Shown here piece after piece: positions 15,176 to 23,716 of a DNA stretch of 64,000 nt; positions within the stretch are counted from its first letter, which is position 1, and every line of letters begins with the position of its first letter. Source of the stretch: Dyadobacter sp. UC 10 (GTDB lineage: Bacteria > Bacteroidota > Bacteroidia > Cytophagales > Spirosomataceae); NCBI RefSeq assembly GCF_008369915.1, contig NZ_VSRN01000001.1, positions 3,282,501 to 3,346,500 of the forward strand, read 5' to 3'. A model generated the notes under the pieces. The model was not told the origin of the DNA. It saw nothing but the letters and a program-made list of their open reading frames with translations, and ran no database searches. The position numbers and the translations under genes are program-made.

Positions 15176-16015
15176 TCAATTGTTCAGGCGGGTTTCCAGT
15201 TCGCCGATAGCTTGCTGGATCACCGGATCCTTCTCCTCTTTCTTCACTTCTGTCAGTACTTTGCGAGCCTGCTCCTTGTCGCCCAGCTCCACCAATGTAA
15301 GACCAAGATAAAACTTCGCCTTGGTATTAGCCGGGTTATTGGTCAGGATCTGCCTGAACCTGTCAGAAGCTTTCGAATATTGATTTGATCTCATTGATAG
15401 GATCCCCAAATTGAACAGTGCAAGTTCGTTGGTAGGATCTGTGTCTATCACTTCCCTCAACATGAGAATACCCGCCATTGGGTTCTCGGTGTTGACGAAA
15501 GTCATGGCCATATTGGCTTTCGCTGCCAGCAGGCCAGGGTTTAGTTTCAGCGCTTTTTCATAGTATTCCCGGGTTTTAGCGCCAAGGTTCTTTGCTTTCT
15601 CGTCGTTTACTGCGAACCCATATGCCTCGTAATACCGGTCGCCCGTACGAAGGATGTTTTCAACAGTTGGAGAAAGAATCGCAACCTGTTCGGCGTAAAA
15701 TCCGGCGCTGTCAAATTTTTGAAGCTCGGCGAATTTGTTCGAAAGCTCAATTCCAGCCGAAGCCTTGTCCTTCGCATTTGCCTGATTGAAGCCGCTTCTC
15801 AGCCGATCTATCGTTTTCAATTGATCGGGTGTCAAAGCGGCTCCATCATGCTTGGTAGCAGCTTCCGGTGCAGCTTCAGTAGAGGCTGCGGCAGGTTGAC
15901 TCCTCTCCTGATCCACGTCCTTTCCCTTTGTATTAACAACTACCTTGGGAAGGCTGAATAGCGTTCCAACAAGTGCAACTGCAAGTACGCAAGAAAGAAA
16001 AATGGATTTTTTCAT
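15176..16015 (-). CDS. Exported/membrane-anchored TPR protein
   Basis: A 279-residue protein with an N-terminal hydrophobic segment (residues about 3-22, FLSCVLAVALVGTLF) that is either an uncleaved anchor or a signal peptide. A low-complexity Ala/Glu/Pro-rich linker (about 35-60) follows, then several tetratricopeptide repeats, clearest at YYEKALKLNPGLLAAKANMA, TNELALFNLGILSMRSNQYS and NTKAKFYLGLTLVELGDKEQ. TPR proteins bind other proteins; no enzyme motif is present. It is 27 bp downstream of HU and probably co-transcribed with it. Its partner is unknown. Confidence 0.85.
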   Translation of the reverse strand: MKKSIFLSCVLAVALVGTLFSLPKVVVNTKGKDVDQERSQPAAASTEAAPEAATKHDGAALTPDQLKTIDRLRSGFNQANAKDKASAGIELSNKFAELQKFDSAGFYAEQVAILSPTVENILRTGDRYYEAYGFAVNDEKAKNLGAKTREYYEKALKLNPGLLAAKANMAMTFVNTENPMAGILMLREVIDTDPTNELALFNLGILSMRSNQYSKASDRFRQILTNNPANTKAKFYLGLTLVELGDKEQARKVLTEVKKEEKDPVIQQAIGELETRLNN

Positions 16016-16042
16016 AAAATTATAACCCTAGGTGGCAGGCAA

Positions 16043-16348
16043 TTACTTTTCAGCAACTGCTTTCAGTTTGTCACTTTCCTTAACCTGTTCAACAAATACT
16101 TTGGCAGGTTTGAAGCTAGGTACAAAGTGCTCGTCAATGATCATAGAAGTTCCCTTCGAGATATTACGGGCAACTTTACGCGCACGTTTTTTATTAATAA
16201 AACTACCAAACCCTCTAACATAAAGGTTCTCGCCCTCAGAAAGGGAATCCTTTACCACGGTGAAAAACGATTCCAGCGTTTGCTGAACGTCGCCTTTGTC
16301 AACACCTGTTTTTTCAGAAATCTGTGCGATTACGTCTGCCTTAGTCAC
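16043..16348 (-). CDS. HU/IHF-family DNA-binding protein
   Basis: A 101-residue histone-like protein. The N-terminal helices (MTKADVIAQISEKTGVDKGDVQQTLESFF) and the beta segment YVRGFGSFINKKRARKVARN with the GFGSF turn are diagnostic. The DNA-bending arm tip, normally with a proline, reads ISKGTSMIIDEHFVPSFKPAK. It shapes the nucleoid and helps regulation, replication and recombination. A C-terminal tail VEQVKESDKLKAVAEK goes about 8 residues past the core. The upstream minus strand carries a good -7 element TACCTTTG. Confidence 0.95.
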   Translation of the reverse strand: MTKADVIAQISEKTGVDKGDVQQTLESFFTVVKDSLSEGENLYVRGFGSFINKKRARKVARNISKGTSMIIDEHFVPSFKPAKVFVEQVKESDKLKAVAEK

Positions 16349-16414
16349 TTTGATTGTTTACTTTAAGTGGATATTATTTCATTTATTTACTTACTCCTCT
16401 GAATTTTGGGAACA

Positions 16415-16422
16415 CAAAGGTA
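16415..16422 (-). promoter_or_regulatory. Candidate -7 element of the HU gene (TACCTTTG)
   Basis: The minus strand has TACCTTTG, a full match to TANNTTTG, 67 bp upstream of the HU start, giving a leader of about 60 nt. No clear TTTG at -33. Confidence 0.5.
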
Positions 16423-16486
16423 CGGTAATTTTAAGAGAATTTAAAAGAATGACGGTTTCATTTTTTTTCTAATTGATTAAATAACA

Positions 16487-17587
16487 GTGTATAATGAAGG
16501 AAATATATTGATACCAGATACAGAGCTGATTGGCCACTTTAACGAAAAATTAAAATTCTGGTATATAAAAAATCATAGAAAGCTTCTTTGGCGTCAGACG
16601 ACCGATCCATACAAAATCTGGCTGTCGGAAATCATATTACAACAGACCCGCGTTGCTCAGGGAACACCCTATTACGAGAAGTTTTTACTGAATTATCCAA
16701 CCGTTTTCGATCTGGCTAAGGCCGACGAACGTGATGTACTTCGCCTCTGGCAGGGCCTGGGCTACTATTCCCGGGCCAGGAATATGCATTATACTGCCAG
16801 ACAGGTTGTGAATGAGTACGGTGGCAGGTTTCCCGAAACAGCAGCCGGACTTTCAAAGTTGAAAGGATTGGGAAATTATACTGCGGCCGCGATTGCCTCA
16901 TTCTCATTCGGGGAAGCTGTTGCTGCGATTGACGGAAATGTGTACCGGGTGATGTCGCGGATTTTTGGCATTCAGGCTGATATGCTGAGTAATCAGGGTA
17001 AGAAGGAGTTTGCGTTGATGGCTGCGCAACTGGTACCTTTCGATGATCCCGCTACTTACAACCAGGCGATGATCGAGTTTGGGGCATTGCAGTGTGTGCC
17101 CGTTTCTCCTGCCTGTAACATTTGTCCTTTTACAGATATCTGTTTTGCTTTTGCCCACAATATGCAGAACAAGCTGCCTGTGAAGGTGAAAAAGTTGAAG
17201 GTGAAACAAAGGTTTTTTAATTATATCGTACTCGAATCAAGTGGTCAGCTGGCGATGAAAGAGCGTCCCTCAAAGGATATCTGGCAGGGACTTTACGATT
17301 TTTACATGATCGAATCTACTTCACCCACCGACGATCCGGATGAGTTGCAGAGTATGGATTTTCCGGCCCGTTTGCTCCAAAATGGCATACTGAAAATAAC
17401 TTCGAGAGTTTATACACACCTATTAACCCACCAGCGATTGCATGTTAAATTCTGGTGGCTGGAAATTTCGGAAACCAATACAATAGATTTGCCTGCAGAG
17501 TTGACTTTTTACACAAAAGAAGAGGTCGAGTCCCTTCCCAAGCCGATTTTAATTGATACCTTTTTGAAAGAAGAGAAATACCTGTAA
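16487..17587 (+). CDS. mutY: A/G-specific adenine DNA glycosylase
   Basis: A 366-residue base-excision repair enzyme that removes A mispaired with 8-oxoG. The HhH-GPD core shows the catalytic glutamate E48 (LSEIILQQTR), GLGYYSRARN, the helix-hairpin-helix LKGLGNYTAAAIASF and the catalytic aspartate D149 (AAIDGNVYRV). The [4Fe-4S] ligands are C203, C210, C213 and C219 with spacing C-x6-C-x2-C-x5-C. The C-terminal NUDIX-like domain (about 230-360) recognises 8-oxoG. The start is GTG. The order HU/mutY-ssb-gldE is conserved in the phylum, but two other genes are inserted here after mutY. Confidence 0.96.
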   Translation: MYNEGNILIPDTELIGHFNEKLKFWYIKNHRKLLWRQTTDPYKIWLSEIILQQTRVAQGTPYYEKFLLNYPTVFDLAKADERDVLRLWQGLGYYSRARNMHYTARQVVNEYGGRFPETAAGLSKLKGLGNYTAAAIASFSFGEAVAAIDGNVYRVMSRIFGIQADMLSNQGKKEFALMAAQLVPFDDPATYNQAMIEFGALQCVPVSPACNICPFTDICFAFAHNMQNKLPVKVKKLKVKQRFFNYIVLESSGQLAMKERPSKDIWQGLYDFYMIESTSPTDDPDELQSMDFPARLLQNGILKITSRVYTHLLTHQRLHVKFWWLEISETNTIDLPAELTFYTKEEVESLPKPILIDTFLKEEKYL

Positions 17588-17606
17588 ACGCTTAAAACTG
17601 ATAGCT

Positions 17607-18467
17607 ATGACAAGTTTTAGTTTGAATTCCAGTCAGGTTGAAGATTATAACCGCGATGGTTATGTGATCGTGAAAAGCCTTTTCTCAGAAAAAGAAATTG
17701 CGAAGCTATATAGCACGGCGGTTGAAAATTCAGTCATGCAGAAAAATGCAATGGATCTGAATGACCAGTCCGGCAAGAAAACGAAGCTCTCGCTATGGTT
17801 TACGCCAGGCGACGACGTTTTTGGCTACCTGATCAGGAGTGAGCGAATGGTCAATTCGGTCTGGCAGTTGCTGGGGCAGGATAGTCAGGTTTGCCATTTT
17901 CACACAAAGCTGATGCAGAAGGAGCCAAAAGTAGGAGGCGCGTGGGAGTGGCATCAGGATTATGGGTATTGGTACAAAAATCAGTTTATTTTTCCGGACC
18001 AGTTAATGAGCGTGATGATCGCATTGACGCCTGCTAATAAGGAAAATGGTTGTTTGCAGGTGATCAAAGGTTCGCACAAAATGGGGCGCGTAAATCATGG
18101 GTTTGCCGGTGAGCAGGTAGGCGCGGACATGGAAATGGTGAACCATGCCTTAAAAACGATGGAACTTGTGTATTGCGAAATCGAGCCGGGAGATGCCTTG
18201 TTTTTTCATAGTAACCTGATGCACAGGTCCGAAGCGAACTTGTCCGATCATCCACGCTGGTCGCTGATATCCTGTTACAATTCCCAATCGAATATTGCCT
18301 ACGCAGAAACTTCAAATTCCTGGAAAGTGCCCGTTTCGATTGTACCGGACAAGGCACTTTTGGAATGGGAAGCCAATTCCTTCGGCAATGCCGATTTCCT
18401 GAAAAAAGAAGACGATCCGGCGTTGAAAACGACTGGGTGGGAGTCGGAGGTGAAGACTGGAATTTAG
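17607..18467 (+). CDS. Phytanoyl-CoA dioxygenase (PhyH) family Fe(II)/2-oxoglutarate oxygenase
   Basis: A 286-residue cupin-fold oxygenase. The iron-binding facial triad is H116 and D118 (EWHQDYGYWY) and H206 (SNLMHRSEAN), and R218 (HPRWSLISCY) is placed to bind 2-oxoglutarate. Bacterial PhyH proteins hydroxylate many small molecules, such as amino acids, ectoine and lipids; the substrate cannot be read here. It starts 19 bp after mutY. Neighbouring Gfo/Idh oxidoreductase genes often pair with PhyH-like genes in sugar or inositol catabolism, which is a hint only. Confidence 0.9.
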   Translation: MTSFSLNSSQVEDYNRDGYVIVKSLFSEKEIAKLYSTAVENSVMQKNAMDLNDQSGKKTKLSLWFTPGDDVFGYLIRSERMVNSVWQLLGQDSQVCHFHTKLMQKEPKVGGAWEWHQDYGYWYKNQFIFPDQLMSVMIALTPANKENGCLQVIKGSHKMGRVNHGFAGEQVGADMEMVNHALKTMELVYCEIEPGDALFFHSNLMHRSEANLSDHPRWSLISCYNSQSNIAYAETSNSWKVPVSIVPDKALLEWEANSFGNADFLKKEDDPALKTTGWESEVKTGI

Positions 18468-18473
18468 GGTATC

Positions 18474-18572
18474 GTCATTGACAGTCACTGATTGTCATTA
18501 TGGTCATTTATTGTTTTAAATGTTCCTCCTACAATCAATGACTAAAAATGACTATTTATGACAATTAATGAC
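18474..18572. repeat. Mirror array of 10-bp-phased GTCATT motifs
   Basis: Four copies of GTCATT (one GTCACT) begin at 18474, 18484, 18494 and 18503. After a 28-bp centre, four copies of the reverse complement AATGAC (one TATGAC) begin at 18537, 18547, 18557 and 18567. Spacing is 10 bp in each half with one 9-bp step. Arms of about 40 nt could also fold into a long imperfect hairpin. The right arm runs into the possible early start codon of the oxidoreductase gene (ATG 18558). Confidence 0.9.
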
Positions 18573-18581
18573 AAAGATATT

Positions 18582-19787
18582 ATGCAAAAAATAGCAATGC
18601 TGGGTTCCGGTTTTATCGGACGGTTTTATGCTGAATCTATTCACGGGCAGCGCGGCCGCGACAGGGTTGTGGCCATTTATGCGCGCCGTGAAGAAAGCGC
18701 TCAAAAGTTTGCTGCCGATTACGGTTGCGACTTCTGGTCTTCCGATATGGAGGAGGTAATCGCGCATCCGGATGTTAACATGGTCTGCATTGCATTGCCG
18801 AATAATATTCACGAGCAGGCTGTGATGCTCTGCGCCAAACATAAAAAGGCGGTTGTTTCCACTAAACCATTGGGGAGGAATGGCGAGGAGGCTTTGCGCA
18901 TGATGAAGGCAGTGGAAGAGGCGGGGATTTTTGCAGGTTACCTGGAAGATCTTTGCTATACCCCAAAATTTCTGAAATCACTGGAAAGCGTGAAGAACGG
19001 TTCGTTGGGCCGGATTATCTGGGCCAAGTCCCGCGAGGCGCATCCCGGGCCGCACAGCGAGTGGTTCTGGGATATCGAACAGGCAGGTGGCGGCTGTATT
19101 CTGGATCTGGGCTGTCACTGTATTGAGATTTCAAGGAATTTTATCGGAAAAGATATCCGGCCGGTGGAAGTAATGTGCTGGGCAGATACCCAAGTGAAAC
19201 CGATCGATGCGGAGGATCATGCGATCGCATTGGTCAAATATGAAAACGGCGCGATCGGGCAGTTTGAGGTTAGCTGGACGTTCCGTGGCGGAATGGATTT
19301 ACGCGATGAAGTAATGGGAACCGAAGGCACGATCTGGATTAACAATTTCCTGCGGACAGGTTTTGAAATGTTCATCACCGGCCAGAATTCGGAGGGCTCA
19401 GGAGAAGAATATGTAGCCGAAAAGGCCGAAAGCAATACGGGCTGGTTATTTCCGGTGGGGGATGAAGTGAATGATCTGGGTTATAACCACATGTTTACCG
19501 ATATGTTCAACTCCGCTGAGAAAGGGACCGAGCCGGCTGAGACTTTTTATGACGGTTATGTCGTGAATGCCGTGATCGATGCGGCTTATAAATCGGCCAA
19601 AACCAAATTGTGGGAGAAAGTAGAGCTGCCTGTGTGGCGGGGAAAGGAAGGGGTTACGAAGCCTTCCAACTACGTTTCCTATAATGAAGATTACTATTTA
19701 ATTAAAAAAGAAGTAACCCACGATGGGCGCAATAAATTGATTTTGAAAGATAAGATCAGCGGCAGGATCACTGAGCAGGACATTTAG
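18582..19787 (+). CDS. Gfo/Idh/MocA family NAD(P)-dependent oxidoreductase
   Basis: A protein of about 401 residues with a Rossmann domain (IAMLGSGFIGRFYAESIHG), the TKPLGRN lysine motif (family EKP-like) and the C-terminal GFO_IDH_MocA domain with GGGCILDLGCHCIEI, where the histidine is catalytic-like. Family members oxidise sugars, inositols and sugar acids. An earlier in-frame ATG at 18558 would add eight residues, but that codon lies inside the 10-bp repeat array, so I prefer ATG 18582. A tail after about residue 360 (SYNEDYYLIKKEV) is longer than in the minimal family. The substrate is unknown. Confidence 0.88.
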   Translation: MQKIAMLGSGFIGRFYAESIHGQRGRDRVVAIYARREESAQKFAADYGCDFWSSDMEEVIAHPDVNMVCIALPNNIHEQAVMLCAKHKKAVVSTKPLGRNGEEALRMMKAVEEAGIFAGYLEDLCYTPKFLKSLESVKNGSLGRIIWAKSREAHPGPHSEWFWDIEQAGGGCILDLGCHCIEISRNFIGKDIRPVEVMCWADTQVKPIDAEDHAIALVKYENGAIGQFEVSWTFRGGMDLRDEVMGTEGTIWINNFLRTGFEMFITGQNSEGSGEEYVAEKAESNTGWLFPVGDEVNDLGYNHMFTDMFNSAEKGTEPAETFYDGYVVNAVIDAAYKSAKTKLWEKVELPVWRGKEGVTKPSNYVSYNEDYYLIKKEVTHDGRNKLILKDKISGRITEQDI

Positions 19788-19847
19788 CGGCGCATTTGTT
19801 TTTATATTTTTATCTTTAAACCTTCATTCAATCCACAACTAAGAATC

Positions 19848-20327
19848 ATGGCAGGAAGTGTTAATAAAGTAATTTTGATCGGTAACCTGGGTAGTGACCC
19901 GGAAGTTCGTTACCTGGAAAGCGGTTCAGCAGTCGCAAAATTTAATATCGCTACCACCGAAAGCTATACCAATAAAAGCGGCGAGCGTGTGGATAATACG
20001 GAGTGGCACCGCATTGAACTTTGGGAAGGACTTGCCAAAGTCGCAGAGAAATATCTTAAAAAGGGAAATCAGGTCTATATCGAAGGGCGCATTCGTACCG
20101 ACAGCTGGACGGACAAAGAAGGTCAGCAGCGTACGGGAGTTACTATTCGCGCCAATAGTATGACTTTGCTCGGCGGACCATCCGGCTCCACTCCCGGCGG
20201 AGAAAGCGGCGGAGGATATCAGCAGCAGAACCAGCAGCCCAGAGCAGCCCAGGCGCCTCGTTCTTCCGATCCTATCCCGCCTTCGCTGGCATCTGGCAGT
20301 AATGATGACGACGATCTGCCATTTTGA
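19848..20327 (+). CDS. ssb: Single-stranded DNA-binding protein
   Basis: A 159-residue SSB that coats single-stranded DNA in replication, repair and recombination. The OB-fold starts VNKVILIGNLGSDPEVRY, with WHRIELWEGLAKVAEKYLKKGNQVYIEGRI. A Gly/Gln-rich linker leads to the acidic tip DDDDLPF that docks partner proteins. It sits in the conserved neighbourhood between mutY and gldE. Length is normal. Confidence 0.97.
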   Translation: MAGSVNKVILIGNLGSDPEVRYLESGSAVAKFNIATTESYTNKSGERVDNTEWHRIELWEGLAKVAEKYLKKGNQVYIEGRIRTDSWTDKEGQQRTGVTIRANSMTLLGGPSGSTPGGESGGGYQQQNQQPRAAQAPRSSDPIPPSLASGSNDDDDLPF

Positions 20328-20456
20328 TTTTTTGAGGATTAAATCGTTGGTTCAGCCAAGAGACAAATGTAATTATACGCCTGGAAGCACCTTTTTAGCA
20401 GCATAATAACTACATTTATCTTATTGAAAATTTAAATCAACAATTTCCTATATTCC

Positions 20457-21773
20457 GTGAAGGAGACCGCAGACAGTGACGACCCGCTTGCCCGAACGCG
20501 TACGGGGATTTCAATTCCCCAAAAATGTACGCAATCCATTCTGGCAGGGGCATTTGTACCCGTTGATTTCTTAGCTCCGTACGATTTAATCCTCGTAATT
20601 TTTCTATTCCTCTTTTCATTATCCCTTTCCGGAATCCGGGCTGCCTACGCGGCCGCCGGCGCAATGGAAAACCCCTGGGACCGGAAGCCCGACGAGGAAA
20701 ATCAACTCCCTACCCGCATTCAGCAAACTGCATTATCGCTCGTTCAGCGCGCAATCACACTTTTTGCGTTACTGCTGGCTGTCCGGCTTGTTTGGATTTT
20801 TTTAGAAAACCCACAAAACGAAAATTTCCGCTGGCTGGGGTTGGCCCTGCTTGCTTTCTGGATCTGGGTGGATGCGATCGTTCGCTACAATGCAGCCAGG
20901 CGCGCGAACGAAATCATTCCCCGTATTTCAGGATTAACCCGGTTTTTGATCAAAATTTGCCAGCCACTCACCCAGCCAGTTTTAAAATTGGGTTACTTTT
21001 TCGGCATATTCACGCCGGAAGGCGCGCAGATCACAACCGAAATGCTGGAAGCAAAAGCGGAAAGTGAAGAGGAAACAGACCTTTTAAGAGGTCTCGCCAA
21101 TTTCAGGCAGACGATTGCAAGAAAAGCAATGCAGGCACGGTTGCATATTACAGCATTTGATATTGACCTTGATTTCCACGAGTTAATGGACAAGATCAAT
21201 AAGTCGGGCTACTCGCGGGTTCCTATATTCCGCGACGATCTGGACCACGTGGAGGGTATTTTGAATGTAAAAGATCTCTTGCCGCATATTCATCTCGACG
21301 AACATTTCAATTGGCAAAAGCTGATCCGGCCCGTCTACTTTATCCCCGAAAGCAAGCGACTGGACGACCTGATGAAGGATTTTCAGAGCAGGCGCGTGCA
21401 TATGGCGATCGTGGTGGACGAATATGGCGGAACCAGCGGGCTGATCACGCTCGAAGATATTATTGAGGAAATATTCGGGGATATTAATGACGAATATGAT
21501 GAAGACGAGGAAGTTAACTACACACAGGTAGACGAGAATACCTACGTTTTCGAAGCAAAGGTTTTGATCAACGACTTATGCCGCATTTTGGGGCTGGAAA
21601 GTGACTATTTTGAAGAAGTAAGAGGTAACAGCGAGTCACTTGCAGGCTTATTGCTCGAATTGTTTTCAAGATTGCCTAGAACAGGCGAAGTAGCTACCCA
21701 CAGGAAAGTGACCTTTAAAGTACAGTCCGCGGATAAGAAGCGGATCAAGAAAGTGAGGGTATTGGTCGGCTAA
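20457..21773 (+). CDS. gldE: GldE-like CBS-domain membrane protein (gliding-associated, CNNM/CorC family)
   Basis: A 438-residue protein with an N-terminal membrane domain (hydrophobic stretches at about 45-60, 95-115 and 125-142), a tandem CBS pair (about 215-340, with SGYSRVPIFRDDLDHVEGILNVKDLL and HMAIVVDEYGGTSGLITLEDIIEEI) and a C-terminal CorC_HlyC domain. The position after ssb matches gldE of Flavobacterium and relatives, where it partners with the lipoprotein GldD. No gldD follows here. The start is GTG. A general ion-transport-associated CNNM protein is the alternative name. Confidence 0.85.
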   Translation: MKETADSDDPLARTRTGISIPQKCTQSILAGAFVPVDFLAPYDLILVIFLFLFSLSLSGIRAAYAAAGAMENPWDRKPDEENQLPTRIQQTALSLVQRAITLFALLLAVRLVWIFLENPQNENFRWLGLALLAFWIWVDAIVRYNAARRANEIIPRISGLTRFLIKICQPLTQPVLKLGYFFGIFTPEGAQITTEMLEAKAESEEETDLLRGLANFRQTIARKAMQARLHITAFDIDLDFHELMDKINKSGYSRVPIFRDDLDHVEGILNVKDLLPHIHLDEHFNWQKLIRPVYFIPESKRLDDLMKDFQSRRVHMAIVVDEYGGTSGLITLEDIIEEIFGDINDEYDEDEEVNYTQVDENTYVFEAKVLINDLCRILGLESDYFEEVRGNSESLAGLLLELFSRLPRTGEVATHRKVTFKVQSADKKRIKKVRVLVG

Positions 21774-21782
21774 AAAAGCTGG

Positions 21783-22208
21783 TTACTGGTCAGCTGCGAG
21801 GTTTTTGGGAGAAGCTTTGGAAAAATACCTGATCTGATACAATTCCTGATTTTTACCGGAAAGATATGGAGCCTGCGCTTTTTTAAGCACCAGGCTCCTT
21901 TCATTTAAGTCGAGTATCTGATAACCATTAATCACTTTTCCAGTCGAATCCAGGTAAACCAGCGAATCTTTTGAGATCAGTTTATAGGCGGATTTTCTGT
22001 ATTCACCCTTGCGCCGCTCGAATAAAGATCCGTCCTTTCTGTACTCAAAATAAGACCAGTGCGCGTCTTTGGTATCATTGGTAAAACTAAATCCATTCAC
22101 ATAATTGGAAATGGAATCAGTTCTCCACAAGCCAACAATATCTTTCTCGTGCGACGAGCAACTGCTCGATATCCATGAGAACGCAAGAAAGATCAGTAAC
22201 TTTTTCAA
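21783..22208 (-). CDS. Small lipoprotein, lipocalin-like
   Basis: A 141-residue lipoprotein with signal peptide and lipobox-like SSSC (lipidated cysteine near residue 17). The mature part begins with DIVGLWRTDSIS and has a beta-rich, lipocalin-like pattern: FEYRKDGSLFERRKGEYRKS, then short strands ending in LVLKKAQ. I do not recognise a specific family. It lies 31 bp after the SusD gene on the same strand and is probably the last gene of that sigma-FecR-SusCD operon, so it may bind the same ligand or act as an accessory surface protein. It is convergent with gldE, 9 bp apart. Confidence 0.75.
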   Translation of the reverse strand: MKKLLIFLAFSWISSSCSSHEKDIVGLWRTDSISNYVNGFSFTNDTKDAHWSYFEYRKDGSLFERRKGEYRKSAYKLISKDSLVYLDSTGKVINGYQILDLNERSLVLKKAQAPYLSGKNQELYQIRYFSKASPKNLAADQ

Positions 22209-22238
22209 TATCCGGCTTGACTTATTTGCTCAAAAATA

Positions 22239-23678
22239 TCAATAATTACTATTCTGGATCAAGGTACCATTACTCAAATCCACCTCGCGTTGCGGAAGCG
22301 GGAAATAGTAATGTTTTGGTTTGATGAAGTTACGCGGCGGCTTGCTCGGTCCGCGGTCGATTTTGTAATGTGCTGAAATATCGATCAAACCCGCTTTGTC
22401 CCAGCGCATCAGATCCTGGTGGCGCTCGTTTTCACCCGCCAATTCCACGCGCCTTTCGTGCATGATATGCTTCATCGTCGCATTCGTAATCGCTGCTAAT
22501 CCCGCACGTTTTCTGACTGCATTCAACTCCGCGTCACCATTCGCACCTGACCGGATTTTCGCTTCGGCGGCCAGAAGGTATACATCCGCAGTTCTCAAAA
22601 ACGGTGCATTCAGACTTTGGCTCATATCCCCGTTTTCAGCGAACTGCGTATATTTTTTGAACGCATAACCAGTTACGCGCGTCATATTTTTAGCAAAAAC
22701 TTCTTCGCCCTGCGCATTGCGGTCCACTTTATCCCCCGGACTGAAAATGGAAGAAGACTTACGTGTATCGCCGGTTTCAAATTCTTTAACCAGATCCTCA
22801 ATAGGCTCATGAAATCCCCAGCCACCGAATGCCTGTGGCGTGTGGTAAAACGTAGGGGAGTTGTCTGTCGTCCAGCCGGTTTCGTATTGCAGCGAGAATA
22901 GTATTTCAGGGTTGTTCTCGGTAGCCAGCTCGAAATTCTGGTTAAATCCGGTCGCCAGTTTATAGGCTGCATTGGAAGTTACCTTTGTGCTTGCTTCGAT
23001 CGCTTTGGCCCATTGTTCTTCGTAAAGATACAATTTGGCCAAAAAACCATTTGCAGAACCTTGCGTTACCCTGCCCGCTTCTGTGGCCGCGTGCGACACG
23101 GGAAGCAGAGAAGCCGCTTTCAAAAAGTCCGATTCAGCTTGCGCGCGTACTTCGGCCAGTGTGGATTTCGGTTTGTTGAAATTCAATGCCAATGCATCTT
23201 CTTCAAGCAAAATAGGTACTTCGCCGTAAATCAGTGAAAGTCTCCAGTATACAAAGCCGCGCAGGAAATACGCTTCACCCAAACTGCGGTTGCGCAAAGT
23301 TTCGTCCATTTCAACCTTTGGCGCATTGATCAAAACCGCATTGGCTCTTGAAATGACCTCATATTTCGTTTTCCATGTAGCGAGGATATGCGAGTTGGAA
23401 GCATCGAAAGTGAACATTTCGAGCGAAGTTTCATCCGAGTGATCACCGGCGCGGTTCATATCGTCCGAGCAATTATCGAAAGTATATTCGGTGTGCGCAA
23501 AACCGTCTTCATCAAGCAGCGGCGCGTAAACCGCATTCACGGCAGCGATTACATCGTCGCCATTCCGCCAGTATTGCTGGGAAGTGACCTGTCCGTAAGG
23601 TGTGGTTTCAAGCAGATCGTCGCAGCTTGTGAGCATGGCGAGCGCGATGTATGCAGATAGTATTGATATTTTTTTCAT
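22239..23678 (-). CDS. RagB/SusD-family outer membrane nutrient-binding lipoprotein
   Basis: A protein of about 479 residues from the ATG at 23678; an in-frame extension to 23747 is unlikely because it would precede the signal peptide and overlap susC. The lipoprotein signal ends in LTSCDDLLETTPYG. The SusD TPR-like helical scaffold is seen in FLRGFVYWRLSLIYGEVPI, and the C-terminal region RHQDLMRWDKAGL plus the end KHYYFPLPQREVDLS is typical. SusD caps the SusC barrel and captures the ligand. It is 38 bp after susC. Confidence 0.95.
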   Translation of the reverse strand: MKKISILSAYIALAMLTSCDDLLETTPYGQVTSQQYWRNGDDVIAAVNAVYAPLLDEDGFAHTEYTFDNCSDDMNRAGDHSDETSLEMFTFDASNSHILATWKTKYEVISRANAVLINAPKVEMDETLRNRSLGEAYFLRGFVYWRLSLIYGEVPILLEEDALALNFNKPKSTLAEVRAQAESDFLKAASLLPVSHAATEAGRVTQGSANGFLAKLYLYEEQWAKAIEASTKVTSNAAYKLATGFNQNFELATENNPEILFSLQYETGWTTDNSPTFYHTPQAFGGWGFHEPIEDLVKEFETGDTRKSSSIFSPGDKVDRNAQGEEVFAKNMTRVTGYAFKKYTQFAENGDMSQSLNAPFLRTADVYLLAAEAKIRSGANGDAELNAVRKRAGLAAITNATMKHIMHERRVELAGENERHQDLMRWDKAGLIDISAHYKIDRGPSKPPRNFIKPKHYYFPLPQREVDLSNGTLIQNSNY

Positions 23679-23716
23679 TGGTCTGAAAGTCTTCGGTGTA
23701 AATCTGAACGTTGGGT

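Noticed and set aside
18474..18572. GTCATT array considered as a CRISPR or replication iteron array
   Set aside because: Boxes are 6 bp with 4-bp gaps, in two facing halves; there is no rep gene, no AT-rich unwinding region and no spacer-length gaps.
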